Assembly (NCBI GenBank): GCA_016124855.1
Contig: WGMX01000024.1
Span: 124,001 to 188,000 of the forward strand
From: Anaerolineaceae bacterium
Lineage (GTDB): Bacteria; Chloroflexota; Anaerolineae; Aggregatilineales; Phototrophicaceae
DNA length: 64,000 nt
Direction of reading: 5' to 3'
The position numbers and the translations under genes are program-made. The notes beneath the pieces are model-generated. The model saw nothing but the letters and a program-made list of their open reading frames with translations, was not told where the DNA came from and ran no database searches. Shown here piece after piece: positions 53,472 through 62,677 of the stretch (within the stretch, counting starts at the first letter, position 1; each line of letters starts with the position of its first letter).

Positions 53472-53939
53472 TTAGCGACGACGCGGCGGCAGCGGTGTGT
53501 TGGGATCAACCCGTTCTTCTATACCCGGCCAATTTCCGGTTGCCCGCCATGTGTAGTAAGCATACATCCACTGTACAGCCCAACCTGCTACCGTAACCGC
53601 AGTTGATTTGCTCGGATTCCAGCCATACTGTGTGCCGTCTTTGGGATTGAATAAGCACAGTTGGCCATCTTCATACTGGTGCTTTTCGCTGTAGATTCGT
53701 GGACGCAGTACATAGGCCTCCGCCGGACGGTTCGGATATTCGTTCGGGTAGAGGATTTTAAGCCGGTGAAAGGGTGATTCGAGCGTCGCCAAGTTGAGTT
53801 CGACATCACCTTCCCAATACAACGCGCCAGCGGACGGGACAATCAACTTGAAGGTATTGTCGAAGGTCGCCCGCATGGCTTCCACCTCTAACCGCAGCCG
53901 CGCCGATACATTGTTCTTCGACCCCCACCATGCAGACAT
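53472..53939 (-). CDS. E2-like (UBC-fold) conjugating protein
   Basis: The protein has 155 residues; AAGGAG lies 10 bases ahead of the ATG. The UBC pattern is visible in order: helix 1 (ARLRLEVEAMRATF), strands, FHRLKILYPNEYPNRPAEA (the Pro-x3-Tyr-Pro-x2-Pro turn, residues 65-72), His87 in SEKHQYEDG, catalytic Cys95 in GQLCLFNP, Trp107 after it, and a final helix with AVQWMYAYYTWRATGNWPG. E2 proteins carry the modifier as a thioester. This is the first gene of the cassette E2, JAB-like, E1, small protein, PCMT-like. No eukaryote-like E3 is adjacent. Confidence 0.82.
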   Translation of the reverse strand: MSAWWGSKNNVSARLRLEVEAMRATFDNTFKLIVPSAGALYWEGDVELNLATLESPFHRLKILYPNEYPNRPAEAYVLRPRIYSEKHQYEDGQLCLFNPKDGTQYGWNPSKSTAVTVAGWAVQWMYAYYTWRATGNWPGIEERVDPNTPLPPRRR

Positions 53940-54284
53940 CGCAGGATTTCTCCTTGTTTATCATGTTTGTAATCTTTCATTATTGTACCACTAGCGATAA
54001 TCGGATAACCCTGCGAATTAGGGGTTTATTACTCATATATACGTGGTAACAGGGAGGAAGTTGCACCATGCGAAGCGGGATAAGGGCTATTTGGTAAGCA
54101 GCCTTCAGTCTTATGAGGGGAAATCACGCAACGCTAAGAAGTCGTAAAAATTAAGTTAAATGTTGTAGAAATTGGTTGACATTAAAGCCAGTCTCATAAT
54201 AAGATTAATATTGAACATTGAAATTGATTTAAATGTTGAAAACTAATCACACATTTCAATGTATTACAGTTGAAAGGGGGCTAT
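53940..54284. other. Divergent control region between the E2/E1 cassette and the microprotein gene
   Basis: No gene lies in these 345 bases. It contains the plus-strand promoter at 54176-54205 and AT-rich direct repeats of TTGAA/ATTGAAATTGA type at 54210-54260. A promoter for the minus-strand cassette is expected here but not recognised. Confidence 0.6.
54176..54205 (+). promoter_or_regulatory. Sigma-70 promoter for the 47-aa microprotein gene
   Basis: TTGACA (54176-54181), 18-base spacer, TAAGAT (54200-54205). Transcription would start near 54212, about 70 bases before the ATG. Confidence 0.6.
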
Positions 54285-54428
54285 ATGTTCAACGCAAATT
54301 TCATGCTGGCGAAAGCGATCCAAAAAGATCAACTGCGGATTGCCGGGCGCGATAGACTGAGTCGTCAAATGGTGCAGATTGCGCGCAAGAAATTGTTTAA
54401 TAAGCGTGCCAACAAGGAGAACGCATAA
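54285..54428 (+). CDS. Basic microprotein (47 aa)
   Basis: AAAGGGGG lies about six bases ahead of the ATG, and a strong terminator follows the gene, so this short frame looks real. The product starts MFNANFMLAKAIQKDQLR and continues GRDRLSRQMVQIARKKLF, then a Lys/Asn-rich end. It is strongly basic, helical and without cysteine or membrane segment. It might bind nucleic acid or an acidic protein. It is encoded opposite the E2/JAB/E1 cassette; no functional link is shown. A following 12-codon frame (54432-54470) is probably chance. Confidence 0.6.
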   Translation: MFNANFMLAKAIQKDQLRIAGRDRLSRQMVQIARKKLFNKRANKENA

Positions 54429-54471
54429 TTATGGACGGTGTTCCCAGAGCGATTGACGCATCGAGTTAGAT

Positions 54472-54507
54472 GGGCAGTAGGTTAGAGACCTGCTGCCCTT
54501 TTTATTT
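54472..54507 (+). terminator. Strong terminator after the microprotein gene
   Basis: A 10-bp stem GGGCAGTAGG/CCTGCTGCCC (one G-T pair), seven-base loop, then TTTTTATTT. Confidence 0.9.
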
Positions 54508-54579
54508 CTCATGGCATAATGAGGAAGGCGATATATAATGCATAGTATTTGATCTTAAATAGTTGAGCAGTATTGAACA

Positions 54580-55257
54580 ATGCACGTTATCTTGTCTGAT
54601 GCTAAACCTGACCCTAACCAGCGTCCGTATAAGCCAGAACCAGAATTTAACATCAATGATTTGGAAACGCTCAAAGTTTTAGCTGATCCGCTTCGTTTGC
54701 AAATCGTCGAGCTTTGTACGCAAGCGCCGCGTACCGTTAAACAAGTCGCTTCAGTCCTCAGTCTTCCACCCACCAAACTCTACTACCATATCAAACAATT
54801 GGAAGAACGGTCACTCATCAAAGTTGTTGACACGCGCATCGTTTCGGGTATTGTCGAAAAACAATATCAGGCATCAGCCTTCAACTATCGGGTTGATCGC
54901 GAACTCTTTTCGCTGACCTCACAAGCGGGCAAAGAGGGATTGAATGTCATGCTCACGGGCTTATTCGACGACACGCGCGAAGATATTCAGAACAGTGCCG
55001 AGGCGGACGTGTTGGATGTATCACCCGATGATGATGCTGACAAACCGCTGAATCGTTCGCTGCTGATTTCGCGTAATACGATTAAGCTGCCGCCGGAAGC
55101 TGCCGAAGGTTTTTATAAACGGCTTAAAGCTCTGGTCAAGGAATATGCCGATTTTCCGTCGAGTGATTCGCCAGATGAGCAGTCTTACGGGTTACTCATT
55201 GCCTTGTATCCGTCTACCGGAAGCGCCTCCTCTACTGATTCGCATGATGAACCGTGA
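54580..55257 (+). CDS. ArsR-type winged-helix transcriptional regulator (225 aa)
   Basis: Residues 28-100 form a winged helix: LKVLADPLRLQIVELCTQ, RTVKQVASVLSLPPTKLYYH (recognition helix) and IKQLEERSLIKVVDTRIVSG. The C-terminal 120 residues are mostly helical (GKEGLNVMLTGLFDDTREDI, AAEGFYKRLKALVKEYADFP), a layout typical of ArsR-like regulators with an effector/dimerisation region. No metal-binding cysteine pair is present, so it likely responds to another signal. It is monocistronic; a terminator lies about 120 bases later. Confidence 0.85.
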   Translation: MHVILSDAKPDPNQRPYKPEPEFNINDLETLKVLADPLRLQIVELCTQAPRTVKQVASVLSLPPTKLYYHIKQLEERSLIKVVDTRIVSGIVEKQYQASAFNYRVDRELFSLTSQAGKEGLNVMLTGLFDDTREDIQNSAEADVLDVSPDDDADKPLNRSLLISRNTIKLPPEAAEGFYKRLKALVKEYADFPSSDSPDEQSYGLLIALYPSTGSASSTDSHDEP

Positions 55258-55277
55258 TCAGAGCTGTTAAAAAGTAA

Positions 55278-55412
55278 TTTGCAATGTAATAAATCTGTGG
55301 CATAATCACGGCATAAATTAAATTTACGAGCCTTGAGCAATCTAAAAATATTAGTCTTATTAGAAAATTTTTTAGCAAAAGACCCCTCTACACAGATGGG
55401 TCTTTTATTTTG
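55278..55412 (+). ncRNA. Possible small-RNA unit (promoter plus terminator, no ORF)
   Basis: TTGCAA (55278-55283), 16-base spacer and CATAAT (55100-range to be read as 55300-55305) form a promoter-like pair; an AT-rich stretch without an open frame then runs into the terminator at 55377-55412. A transcript of about 100 bases would result. The terminator could equally belong to the regulator gene ending at 55257. The rest of 55258-55560 holds only the DoxX leader, where TTGATA-N16-TAAGAC (55441-55468) may be its promoter. Confidence 0.25.
55377..55412 (+). terminator. Terminator downstream of the ArsR-type gene
   Basis: AAAAGACCC/GGGTCTTTT stem, 12-base loop, T-rich tail. Confidence 0.85.
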
Positions 55413-55560
55413 TCATGGGAACTCCCTTCCCCTCTAATAGTTGATATGACAAATGCATATTGTAAGACCTGACGATACTCACTACAGCAAAGATAGTAAC
55501 AGGCTCATACTGTGGTCATAGTAATCAACGAGGGCAAATAACCAAAGGGAGTACAAAATC

Positions 55561-56169
55561 ATGAGCAACATTATCAGCAAGAGTGGTCGTATCATCGAAG
55601 ACCCGCCGCTGGCCCGTTTCCTGTTCAGTGATACCCGTATGGCGTGGCTGTGGACTATCGTTCGCGTTCTATTGGGACTTTCATGGATTGACGCGGCTTC
55701 CCATAAGTTGAACAGTGCGGCATGGATGGAAACAGGTGAAGCGCTCAAGGGCTTCTGGCTAGGCGCGCTGGCGATCCCTGATGGTGGCAAGTCCAAGATC
55801 GCTTTTGACTGGTATCGTCAGTTCCTTCAGGGCATGGTGGACAACGGTTCCTACGTGTGGTTCGCCAAGCTGATCGCCGTCGGTGAACTCTTGGTTGGTA
55901 TCGGCTTGATTGTCGGTGCATTCGTCGGTATCGCCGCCTTCTTCGGCGCACTGATGAACTGGAACTTCATCATGGCAGGCTCAGCGAGTACAAACGGTCT
56001 TCTGCTGGTCGGTGCGATTGTTCTGGTCTTGGCTTGGAAGATCGCTGGTTACTACGGTGCAGATTACTTCCTGCTGCGTTACTTGGGAACCCCATGGCGC
56101 GGTCACAAGGTTGATGAACCTAAAGAACCTATAGCAACAGGACAGTTGGCTTCACCCGGTAAAGCATGA
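55561..56169 (+). CDS. DoxX-family membrane protein (202 aa)
   Basis: GGGAG precedes the ATG. Four membrane helices are predicted (about 28-46, 96-118, 120-140 and 143-163). The conserved TRMAWLWTIVRVLLGLSWID and KLIAVGELLVGIGLIVG blocks match DoxX/DoxD proteins, related to the small subunit of thiosulfate:quinone oxidoreductase. In other bacteria DoxX proteins work with redox or thiol partners. Here it is monocistronic with its own terminator, and no TQO partner is seen. Confidence 0.88.
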   Translation: MSNIISKSGRIIEDPPLARFLFSDTRMAWLWTIVRVLLGLSWIDAASHKLNSAAWMETGEALKGFWLGALAIPDGGKSKIAFDWYRQFLQGMVDNGSYVWFAKLIAVGELLVGIGLIVGAFVGIAAFFGALMNWNFIMAGSASTNGLLLVGAIVLVLAWKIAGYYGADYFLLRYLGTPWRGHKVDEPKEPIATGQLASPGKA

Positions 56170-56195
56170 CGAAGCGTTAAACAAAAACAGTTTAT

Positions 56196-56225
56196 AAAAC
56201 CCCTCTCACTGCGAGAGGGGTTTTT
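56196..56225 (+). terminator. Terminator after doxX
   Basis: Perfect 12-bp stem AAAACCCCTCTC/GAGAGGGGTTTT, five-base loop, followed by further T. Confidence 0.92.
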
Positions 56226-56372
56226 CATTTAGGCTGCAATAACTCCGCGATAGTTGTGCAGAAAATTGGTTTGTGGCGCGTTCGCTTTAGACTTGAGTAC
56301 ACTTCTCACTTATATCATTACCCTCTACTTGTTGTGCCTCATCCAGCGACATAATCAAAAAGGATAACGTTT

Positions 56373-58082
56373 ATGTTCAATCGCTTGCCGTCTCAAACAC
56401 AGGAGTTCACGAATTGGAATTGGTCGCAGATTGAACCGTATTACGCTGATTTGCTGGCGCGACCATTGAACGACAACACGATAGAAGACTGGCTGGCGGA
56501 TTGGACTCGGCTGGACAATTTGATTTCAGAAGCACGCACGCGTTTATGGATCGGCACGACAACCAACACAGCTGACAAAGAAAATTTGGAACGGTTTCAT
56601 GCTTATCTTAAAGACATTATGGAACAGGTGGAGCCAGCCGAACAGCAGTTAAAGGAAAAGTTACTGGCCAGTGGGTTGGGGGTTCCGGGAATGGAAATCT
56701 CACTGCGCGATATGCGAGCGGAGGCAGATTTGTTCCGTACCGAAAATGTGCCGCTGGCGACAGAGGAACTCAAGCTCAATACCGAATTTGACCAAATCGC
56801 CGGTACACAAACGGTGCAGTGGGAAGGGGAAGAAATTACGCTGCTTCAACTGCGAACAGTGTATCAAAGGACAGATCGCACCGTGAGGGAAAAGGCGTGG
56901 CGGTTAGAAATCGAGCGGCGAACAGCGGATACACCGGCGATAAATGCGTTATGGCAAGAAATGTTAGCGGTAAGGCGGCAGATGGCGGCGAATGCCGGTT
57001 TCAGTGATTACCGTGCTTATATGTGGCAGGCGCGTAAACGCTTTGATTATACGCCGGAAGATTGCACAACCTTTCATGATTCAGTTGCCGAGGTGGTTGT
57101 GCCGGCTGCCACACGCATTTATGAACGCCGCCGTCAGCATCTAGGATTGGATTCCCTGCGCCCGTGGGATCTGTTGGTTGATCCTTTTGGTAAACCGCCG
57201 CTGCATCCTTTTGAAAATGTGGACGAACTTGAAAGCCGCATGGAAGCCATTTTCCATCAGCTTGATCCACAGTTGGGAACTTATTTCACGACGATGCGGC
57301 AGGAAAATCTGCTGGATTTGGGCAATCGTAAGAACAAATCGCCGGGTGGTTATCAAACGGATTTGAGGTTTGTGAAGCGACCTTTTATTTTTATGAATGC
57401 CGTTTCGACGCATGAAGACGTGCAGACTTTGATTCATGAAGGTGGACATGCTTTCCACTGCTTTGAAAGTGGTGTACTGCCTTACAGCCAGCAGCTTGAA
57501 ATCACAATGGAAGTGGCTGAACTGGCCTCCATGTCGATGGAAATGCTCGCTGCACCGTATCTGACTCATGATAAAGGCGGATTTTATACGCCAGCAGAAG
57601 CGGCTCGCGCACGGATTGAACACCTCGAAGAAATTATTACGTTGTGGCCTTATATCGCGCAGGTAGATGCTTTCCAGCACTGGATATATACGCATATTGA
57701 TGAGGCGGCTGATCCCGAAAATTGTGATGAGCAGTGGATGGCGTTGTGGAAGCGCTTCATGCCGGGGATTGATTACAGCGGACTCGAAACGGGGTTAACA
57801 GCTCGCTGGCGGCGACAGTCTCATATTTTCCAAGACCCGTTTTATTATATCGATTACGGCTTGGCACAGATTGGCGCACTGCAAGTGTGGGAGAACGCTT
57901 TGCAAGATCAAGCGCAGGCCGTAAAACAATATCGCTCGGCCTTGGCGTTGGGCAGCACCCGCACCTTACCTGAAATTTTTAAAGCGGCTGGCGCAACTTT
58001 TGCCTTCGATGCCGCAACATTTGGTCGGTTGGTTGGGTTAATTGAACGGACATTGGCTGAACTTGAAGCGCAGATTGAATAA
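56373..58082 (+). CDS. M3-family oligoendopeptidase (PepF-like)
   Basis: This zinc endopeptidase of 569 residues has the site LIHEGGHAFHCFE (His355, Glu356, His359); the third ligand Glu lies in MEVAELASMSMEM about 25 residues later. The region FMNAVSTHEDVQT before it and FYYIDYGLAQIGALQVW near the end are family blocks that close the substrate channel. It cleaves short peptides in the cytoplasm. No signal peptide is present. AAGGA lies nine bases ahead of the ATG. Confidence 0.93.
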   Translation: MFNRLPSQTQEFTNWNWSQIEPYYADLLARPLNDNTIEDWLADWTRLDNLISEARTRLWIGTTTNTADKENLERFHAYLKDIMEQVEPAEQQLKEKLLASGLGVPGMEISLRDMRAEADLFRTENVPLATEELKLNTEFDQIAGTQTVQWEGEEITLLQLRTVYQRTDRTVREKAWRLEIERRTADTPAINALWQEMLAVRRQMAANAGFSDYRAYMWQARKRFDYTPEDCTTFHDSVAEVVVPAATRIYERRRQHLGLDSLRPWDLLVDPFGKPPLHPFENVDELESRMEAIFHQLDPQLGTYFTTMRQENLLDLGNRKNKSPGGYQTDLRFVKRPFIFMNAVSTHEDVQTLIHEGGHAFHCFESGVLPYSQQLEITMEVAELASMSMEMLAAPYLTHDKGGFYTPAEAARARIEHLEEIITLWPYIAQVDAFQHWIYTHIDEAADPENCDEQWMALWKRFMPGIDYSGLETGLTARWRRQSHIFQDPFYYIDYGLAQIGALQVWENALQDQAQAVKQYRSALALGSTRTLPEIFKAAGATFAFDAATFGRLVGLIERTLAELEAQIE

Positions 58083-58170
58083 TAAATTCTGAAGGTTATG
58101 AGTCGGTTGGCAAGAATGCCGACCTTACATTGATTGATCGATTAAAGCGCAAATGGTCAGCCTCCTGATG

Positions 58171-58635
58171 TTAAGCCGCCGTCAATTTGCTAATGACGCT
58201 GTCCGCACCGACAAAAATAGAGCCGCCGTTCTGGACAGTGAGACGAATCAGGTTGACGATGTTGTCGTGGTCAGCTTTGACCATCGCAATCCACTCAGGA
58301 GGCGCGCCGGTTTGTGGATCATGTTTCGCGCCCCATGCCGCCATTTCTAGCAAAATCGGAATGAGATCGAGTCCTTTTTCGGTTAGTTCGTAGACCTCTT
58401 TGCGCTTGTCTTTGGGGTGAGGCTTCTTAACGAGAATACTCTTTTCTTCCATATTCGCCAGCCGGTCAGCGAGAATGTTGGTGGCAATTTTCTCATCCGA
58501 GTTCAAGAATTCGCCATAGGTTTTCTTTCCAAAGTAGACAATGTCGCGGATGATAAGCAGTGACCACATATCACCGAAGGTTTCCAACGAAAAATTGATA
58601 GGGCAGTCGGATCGTCTATCTTGTTTTTTCCGCAT
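58171..58635 (-). CDS. HxlR-type winged-helix regulator
   Basis: ATG 58635 gives about 154 residues; an ATG at 58668 would extend it by 11. The HxlR core is clear: NFSLETFGDMWSLLIIRDIV, YGEFLNSDEKIATNILADRL, NMEEKSILVKKPHPKDKRKE, then YELTEKGLDLIPILLEMAAW. Such dimers often sense redox or aldehyde stress, some through a conserved N-terminal Cys; here a Cys occurs in RRSDCPINF. No target operon is adjacent. Confidence 0.9.
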   Translation of the reverse strand: MRKKQDRRSDCPINFSLETFGDMWSLLIIRDIVYFGKKTYGEFLNSDEKIATNILADRLANMEEKSILVKKPHPKDKRKEVYELTEKGLDLIPILLEMAAWGAKHDPQTGAPPEWIAMVKADHDNIVNLIRLTVQNGGSIFVGADSVISKLTAA

Positions 58636-58785
58636 TATCCTGCATCTCGCAATTAAGTTTCTGCTCATGAATTCATGAGTAGAAAATCTGTTCTTGACTT
58701 TTGATTCAGCGGTGATTATATTGAGATTACTTGCGACTTACAAGTAAAGATGAACCGTTTCTTCACTATTCTGATAACACCATCC

Positions 58786-59340
58786 TTATTTGCGCCAGAG
58801 AGTCAGGAACATAGTCAGCCACATGAGCACAAAACCCAGCACCATCCATACGACTAGCAGCACAATGGCTAGTGTCAGCATTTGTAAGCGCGCGCTGATG
58901 GTACCCGTAACAGTTGATGCTACGGTGGTCACCTGAGTGCTGATGCTGGAAATATTGTTTGAAATACGGTCAATAAACCGGAGGTCAACCAGCGGAGGAA
59001 TTTTAATACCCTTAAAACGAGGGATGCGAAACGAATTGAATGTCAACCCATTGACTGCGTCAACCATCACATTAATGGCACCGCTGACAAACGAGGCAAC
59101 AGCATTCAAACCGGTTCTAAGGGCGTTGACAGCGCTTACCAATGGACGAAAGTTCTTGCCCATGTTTTGCACCTCGGTGTTAAGTGCGGTTGTAGCTGTA
59201 TTAATCGTGTTTGACGCTTTGGTGATAACAGGTTCGACATCAGCTTGAACTTGTTGAATGGTGGTCAACACGAGAATTACAGCGACTATGGGTAATACAA
59301 AATAGACGAGAAGCATTAACCGGGTTATCCAGCGGAACAT
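58786..59340 (-). CDS. Two-helix membrane protein (184 aa)
   Basis: AAAGGAGG gives a strong start. A membrane helix at about 5-27 (LVYFVLPIVAVILVLTTI) and another at about 155-180 (LAIVLLVVWMVLGFVLMWL) enclose about 125 residues on one face of the membrane. That loop is helical with regular hydrophobic spacing (ITKASNTINTATTALNTEVQ), like a coiled-coil or receptor-type loop, but there is no kinase or methyl-accepting domain. No family is recognised. Confidence 0.7.
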   Translation of the reverse strand: MFRWITRLMLLVYFVLPIVAVILVLTTIQQVQADVEPVITKASNTINTATTALNTEVQNMGKNFRPLVSAVNALRTGLNAVASFVSGAINVMVDAVNGLTFNSFRIPRFKGIKIPPLVDLRFIDRISNNISSISTQVTTVASTVTGTISARLQMLTLAIVLLVVWMVLGFVLMWLTMFLTLWRK

Positions 59341-59823
59341 ATCAGCCTCCTTTGGTCAATGTTTGGAAGTGCTGTGATGAATGTGCTTGAATGGTTTTCT
59401 ATTCGCGGAAGAAGATAGATAGCGGCAAAGTTTTCTTACGGGTCAATGCCTTTGGCCCAATACGTTCTAACTTGTCGCCCTATGGGGTTTGTCAGTCTGA
59501 TGTTCATGTATACGGTCATGTGGGTACTTTACCGTATCAGCATTAACTTCACCAGCAGTGTTGCAGCGCTGTCCAATAAGTGAAAGACGGCTAACTCCAT
59601 TTCGACTTCGGTGAACGGATAGACCATATATTTCCTGCGGCGCAATCGTGGATTAGCAGCATCTTTTTAGCGTCCTTAAGGAGCTTCAATGTGTTGTTGT
59701 AAAGTTGGTTGAGTGAAATAACATAGGGAGATAAGCTGTTAGGCCGATGTAATTTGGCACATCAATAATCGCCTCTAAGTGGTAAAGTGTTCTTAATAAT
59801 ATTTTTTGTGAAAAGAGGCAATT
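59341..59823. other. Gene-poor region upstream of fbp
   Basis: Nothing convincing lies in these 483 bases. A 32-codon minus-strand frame (59529-59627), with AGGAA four bases ahead of its ATG, reads MVYPFTEVEMELAVFHLL and ends early; it may be a decayed gene. The right end, AT-rich, must hold the fbp promoter. Confidence 0.4.
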
Positions 59824-60888
59824 ATGGCCCCCATTGTGACGATTGAACGACATATTCTGGAGCAGCAGAAGCAGTTCCCCAACGCCACTGGCGCGTTTAC
59901 TCGACTCCTGTATGACATCGCACTTTCAGCTAAAATTATTGCCCGCGAAACGACCCGCGCTGGATTGGTTGGCATTCTGGGCGCGTCTGATGACCATAAT
60001 GTGTACGGCGAACAGCAGCAAAAACTTGATTTGTTTGCTGACCACACGATTTTTACGATGAACGACCATACCGGACAGTTATGCGCGATGGCCTCGGAAG
60101 AACACGAGGACATCATTCATATTCCGCCGCACTTTGACAGCGGTAAATATGTCCTGTTGTATGACCCGCTCGACGGCTCATCCAATATTGATGTGAATGT
60201 TTCGGTGGGTACAATCTTCGCTGTGCATCGCAAAATCTCGCAGGCCGAACGCGGCACGATGGAAGATTTGTTACAACCGGGGCGCAGTCTCGCGGCAGCC
60301 GGATATGTGACCTACGGATCAAGTACCATGATGGTCTACAGCACCGGACAAGGGGTTCACGGCTTTACACTTGACCCCAGCGTCGGTGAGTTTTTGCTCA
60401 GCCATCCCGATATCCGCGTACCTGAGAAAGCGACTTATTACAGCGCTAATCAAGGCAACGAAAAATATTGGACGCCGGGGATACGCCGCTACGCCAAATG
60501 GCTGCAAGGGATAGAAGGCGAAGGTCGTAAACCGCTGGGACATCGTTACATTGGTTCGCTGGTCGCAGATTTCCACCGTAATTTGCTGCGCGGCGGCGTG
60601 TTCTTTTATCCCGGTGATTTACAGGATAAAGAGCAGCCCAACGGTAAGATGCGGCTGATGTTCGAGGCGCAGGCGATTGCGTTTCTGGCTGAGCAAGCGG
60701 GTGGGTACGGCTCGGACGGCATTGGCAACTTGTTGGATATTCAACCGCATTCGCTGCATCAACGTGTACCGTTGATTGTCGGCAACCGTGATCTTGTGGA
60801 GAAGGCTGAACAGTACATTCGGGACTATGATCAGGAATGGGTTGCCGCGTATCGACCGTTTCGCGAACGAACTGTTAGCGTCAAATAA
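59824..60888 (+). CDS. fbp: Fructose-1,6-bisphosphatase, class 1
   Basis: Converts fructose-1,6-bisphosphate to fructose-6-phosphate, a gluconeogenic or Calvin-type step. Metal and substrate motifs are complete: MASEEHEDI (acidic metal ligands), [20 protein letters not shown], and later [20 protein letters not shown] and [24 protein letters not shown] precedes the C-terminal part. The length of 354 residues is normal. AGAGG lies six bases ahead of the ATG. No Calvin-cycle genes are adjacent, so gluconeogenesis is the safer reading. Confidence 0.96.
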   Translation: MAPIVTIERHILEQQKQFPNATGAFTRLLYDIALSAKIIARETTRAGLVGILGASDDHNVYGEQQQKLDLFADHTIFTMNDHTGQLCAMASEEHEDIIHIPPHFDSGKYVLLYDPLDGSSNIDVNVSVGTIFAVHRKISQAERGTMEDLLQPGRSLAAAGYVTYGSSTMMVYSTGQGVHGFTLDPSVGEFLLSHPDIRVPEKATYYSANQGNEKYWTPGIRRYAKWLQGIEGEGRKPLGHRYIGSLVADFHRNLLRGGVFFYPGDLQDKEQPNGKMRLMFEAQAIAFLAEQAGGYGSDGIGNLLDIQPHSLHQRVPLIVGNRDLVEKAEQYIRDYDQEWVAAYRPFRERTVSVK

Positions 60889-60933
60889 ATTCATCTATAA
60901 TGGCGGCTCTTTGCCAACTCTTTTGGAGCCGCC

Positions 60934-62634
60934 TTGGATACTACCGTTCAACAACTCCGGTCAACTCGATTACAACGCGCCTTGGCATGGCTGCCAATCG
61001 CTGCACTGGTGATGCTGGCTCTATTGTTATGGTTGCCGTTTGGTCTGCATATCGGTTTTTATGCTGATGACTGGACGACCATGCGCGACATTCAGGCAGG
61101 TAACTTTATTACGGAGAGTGTACGCCCGTTTGAAGTGGTGTCATGGTATGTGGCCTATCACCTGAACCCCACTAATTTATTCGTTGGGCTGAACCTGTTG
61201 GTCATGCTGCTGATTATGGGGAAAGGGATAGTCAGCTATTGGCTGTTGTCTGATTTGCAGTTTAACAAGCTGTACGCGTTTGGCACGGCGGCACTGCTGG
61301 TTGTTTATCCCGCTGATGCCGGTGTTTTTTACTTAGGCGCGCTTTCGATTCACTCATCTATCTTGACTTATTTGCTGGCAGTATGGCTGTTAGTTCGTTT
61401 CTGGAAATCCGGTCATCGGTGGTTATGGATATTGATCATTCCAATATCCGTGTTATGTGCGGGCATCTATGAGGGAATATATCCGCTTATTCTTTTAGCG
61501 CCATTGGTTCTGGTTTATCTTCAAGGTGGCATAAGTCGACGTGTTGTGATCACCAGTTTGATGTGGTTTGTCGTCCCTATTTTGATGGGTTTACGGGTCA
61601 TCAGCATTCTTTTTCTGAATAATTCGACCAATACCTATCAAAGTTTTCTGTTTGCCGACGATCACTCACTTGGCGCCATACTCGGCAGCATCTGGCGGGC
61701 GAACCGTTATAGTCTGGCGGATTCGTGGATTTCGGCTGCTTTGCAGACTTTTGCTTATCAAGGCTGGTCGGGCTTCCGCAATCTATTCAATTCTATGTCG
61801 CAAAATCCTTATACACTTTTTGCGCTGGCTGCTGCGGGAGTCGTCATTGCCACGAGTCTCGTACTGATTCGGCTTCCACAAAAAACAAGTCTTTCCAGAA
61901 GACGCTTAATCCTGATTTTGTTGATTAGTCCGGTTCTGCTGAGTTTTGGATTTCTGCTGTACTCGCTGACCAATTTGAGGGATTTGAATCTGCGAACGCT
62001 GCTTCATGCCAGTTTAGGAGCAGCGCTTTTTGTTTCCACTTTGTTGTGGTTGGTCGCTGGCATCTTACGCAAGCAAGCCATCATCTATGCCATCGGTCTA
62101 ACCGCTTTGGTGATGATGGCAATTAACAGCCAGCTCATTCAACATCAAAATAAGGTCATCACCGGACAATCACAAGTGCCGTTTATGCAAACGCTGGTTC
62201 GCGCCATGCCGCAGGTTGAATCCGATTCTCTGGTGGTGATTGTGGATGAAACGCCTGAACGTGAACTGGAGAACTTATTTCACATCAGTTATTACTTTGA
62301 TGCCCCGGTCAAGATTATTTATAGTGACCCGAACTTGGAAGCTGTCATTTGTTATTTCGGTGATACAAAGGCTTGGGGGCCATTCGAAGAAACCTGCCGC
62401 TTCCAAGCCGATCAATTTCAGTGGTTGTTAAACGGTCAACCAACTTGGACGAGCAGCTACAACCGCTTAGTGGTCTTTCGCTATGAAGCCGACAAAACGC
62501 TGCATCTGGAAACCGATATTGCTCAATATATCGATTCTGATGAGGCGAAGCGGTTGTATGCGCCTGATAAGCTCATCAATATGAATGGTGCGCTGCCTGT
62601 TCGCGCGCAAACCATGTTGAAGATGTCCCCGTAA
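60934..62634 (+). CDS. Multi-pass membrane protein, GT-C glycosyltransferase-like
   Basis: The TTG start at 60934 has GGAG six bases upstream. Eleven or more hydrophobic helices span residues 18-415. Right after the first helix lies HIGFYADDWTTMRDI, an acidic pair followed by Trp in the first outer loop, as in GT-C enzymes that use lipid-linked sugars. The last 140 residues form a soluble outer domain (SLVVIVDETPERELENLF, ICYFGDTKAWGPFEE). Neighbouring genes give no substrate clue. A non-enzymatic role remains possible. Confidence 0.72.
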   Translation: MDTTVQQLRSTRLQRALAWLPIAALVMLALLLWLPFGLHIGFYADDWTTMRDIQAGNFITESVRPFEVVSWYVAYHLNPTNLFVGLNLLVMLLIMGKGIVSYWLLSDLQFNKLYAFGTAALLVVYPADAGVFYLGALSIHSSILTYLLAVWLLVRFWKSGHRWLWILIIPISVLCAGIYEGIYPLILLAPLVLVYLQGGISRRVVITSLMWFVVPILMGLRVISILFLNNSTNTYQSFLFADDHSLGAILGSIWRANRYSLADSWISAALQTFAYQGWSGFRNLFNSMSQNPYTLFALAAAGVVIATSLVLIRLPQKTSLSRRRLILILLISPVLLSFGFLLYSLTNLRDLNLRTLLHASLGAALFVSTLLWLVAGILRKQAIIYAIGLTALVMMAINSQLIQHQNKVITGQSQVPFMQTLVRAMPQVESDSLVVIVDETPERELENLFHISYYFDAPVKIIYSDPNLEAVICYFGDTKAWGPFEETCRFQADQFQWLLNGQPTWTSSYNRLVVFRYEADKTLHLETDIAQYIDSDEAKRLYAPDKLINMNGALPVRAQTMLKMSP

Positions 62635-62645
62635 CAGCGGTTAAA

Positions 62646-62673
62646 AGGGTGCGGTTTTGGGTAGCCGCACCCT
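62646..62673. terminator. Bidirectional hairpin between convergent genes
   Basis: AGGGTGCGG/CCGCACCCT, nine perfect pairs with an 11-base loop, with short A/T runs on both sides. It can serve both the GT-C-like gene and the minus-strand gene ending at 62678. Confidence 0.7.
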
Positions 62674-62677
62674 AAAA

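Noticed and set aside
49987..53939. Assignment of the E2/JAB/E1 genes to CBASS or a known Bil type
   Set aside because: There is no CD-NTase, effector or ubiquitin-like gene next to it, and the PCMT and altered JAMM motif do not fit those layouts.
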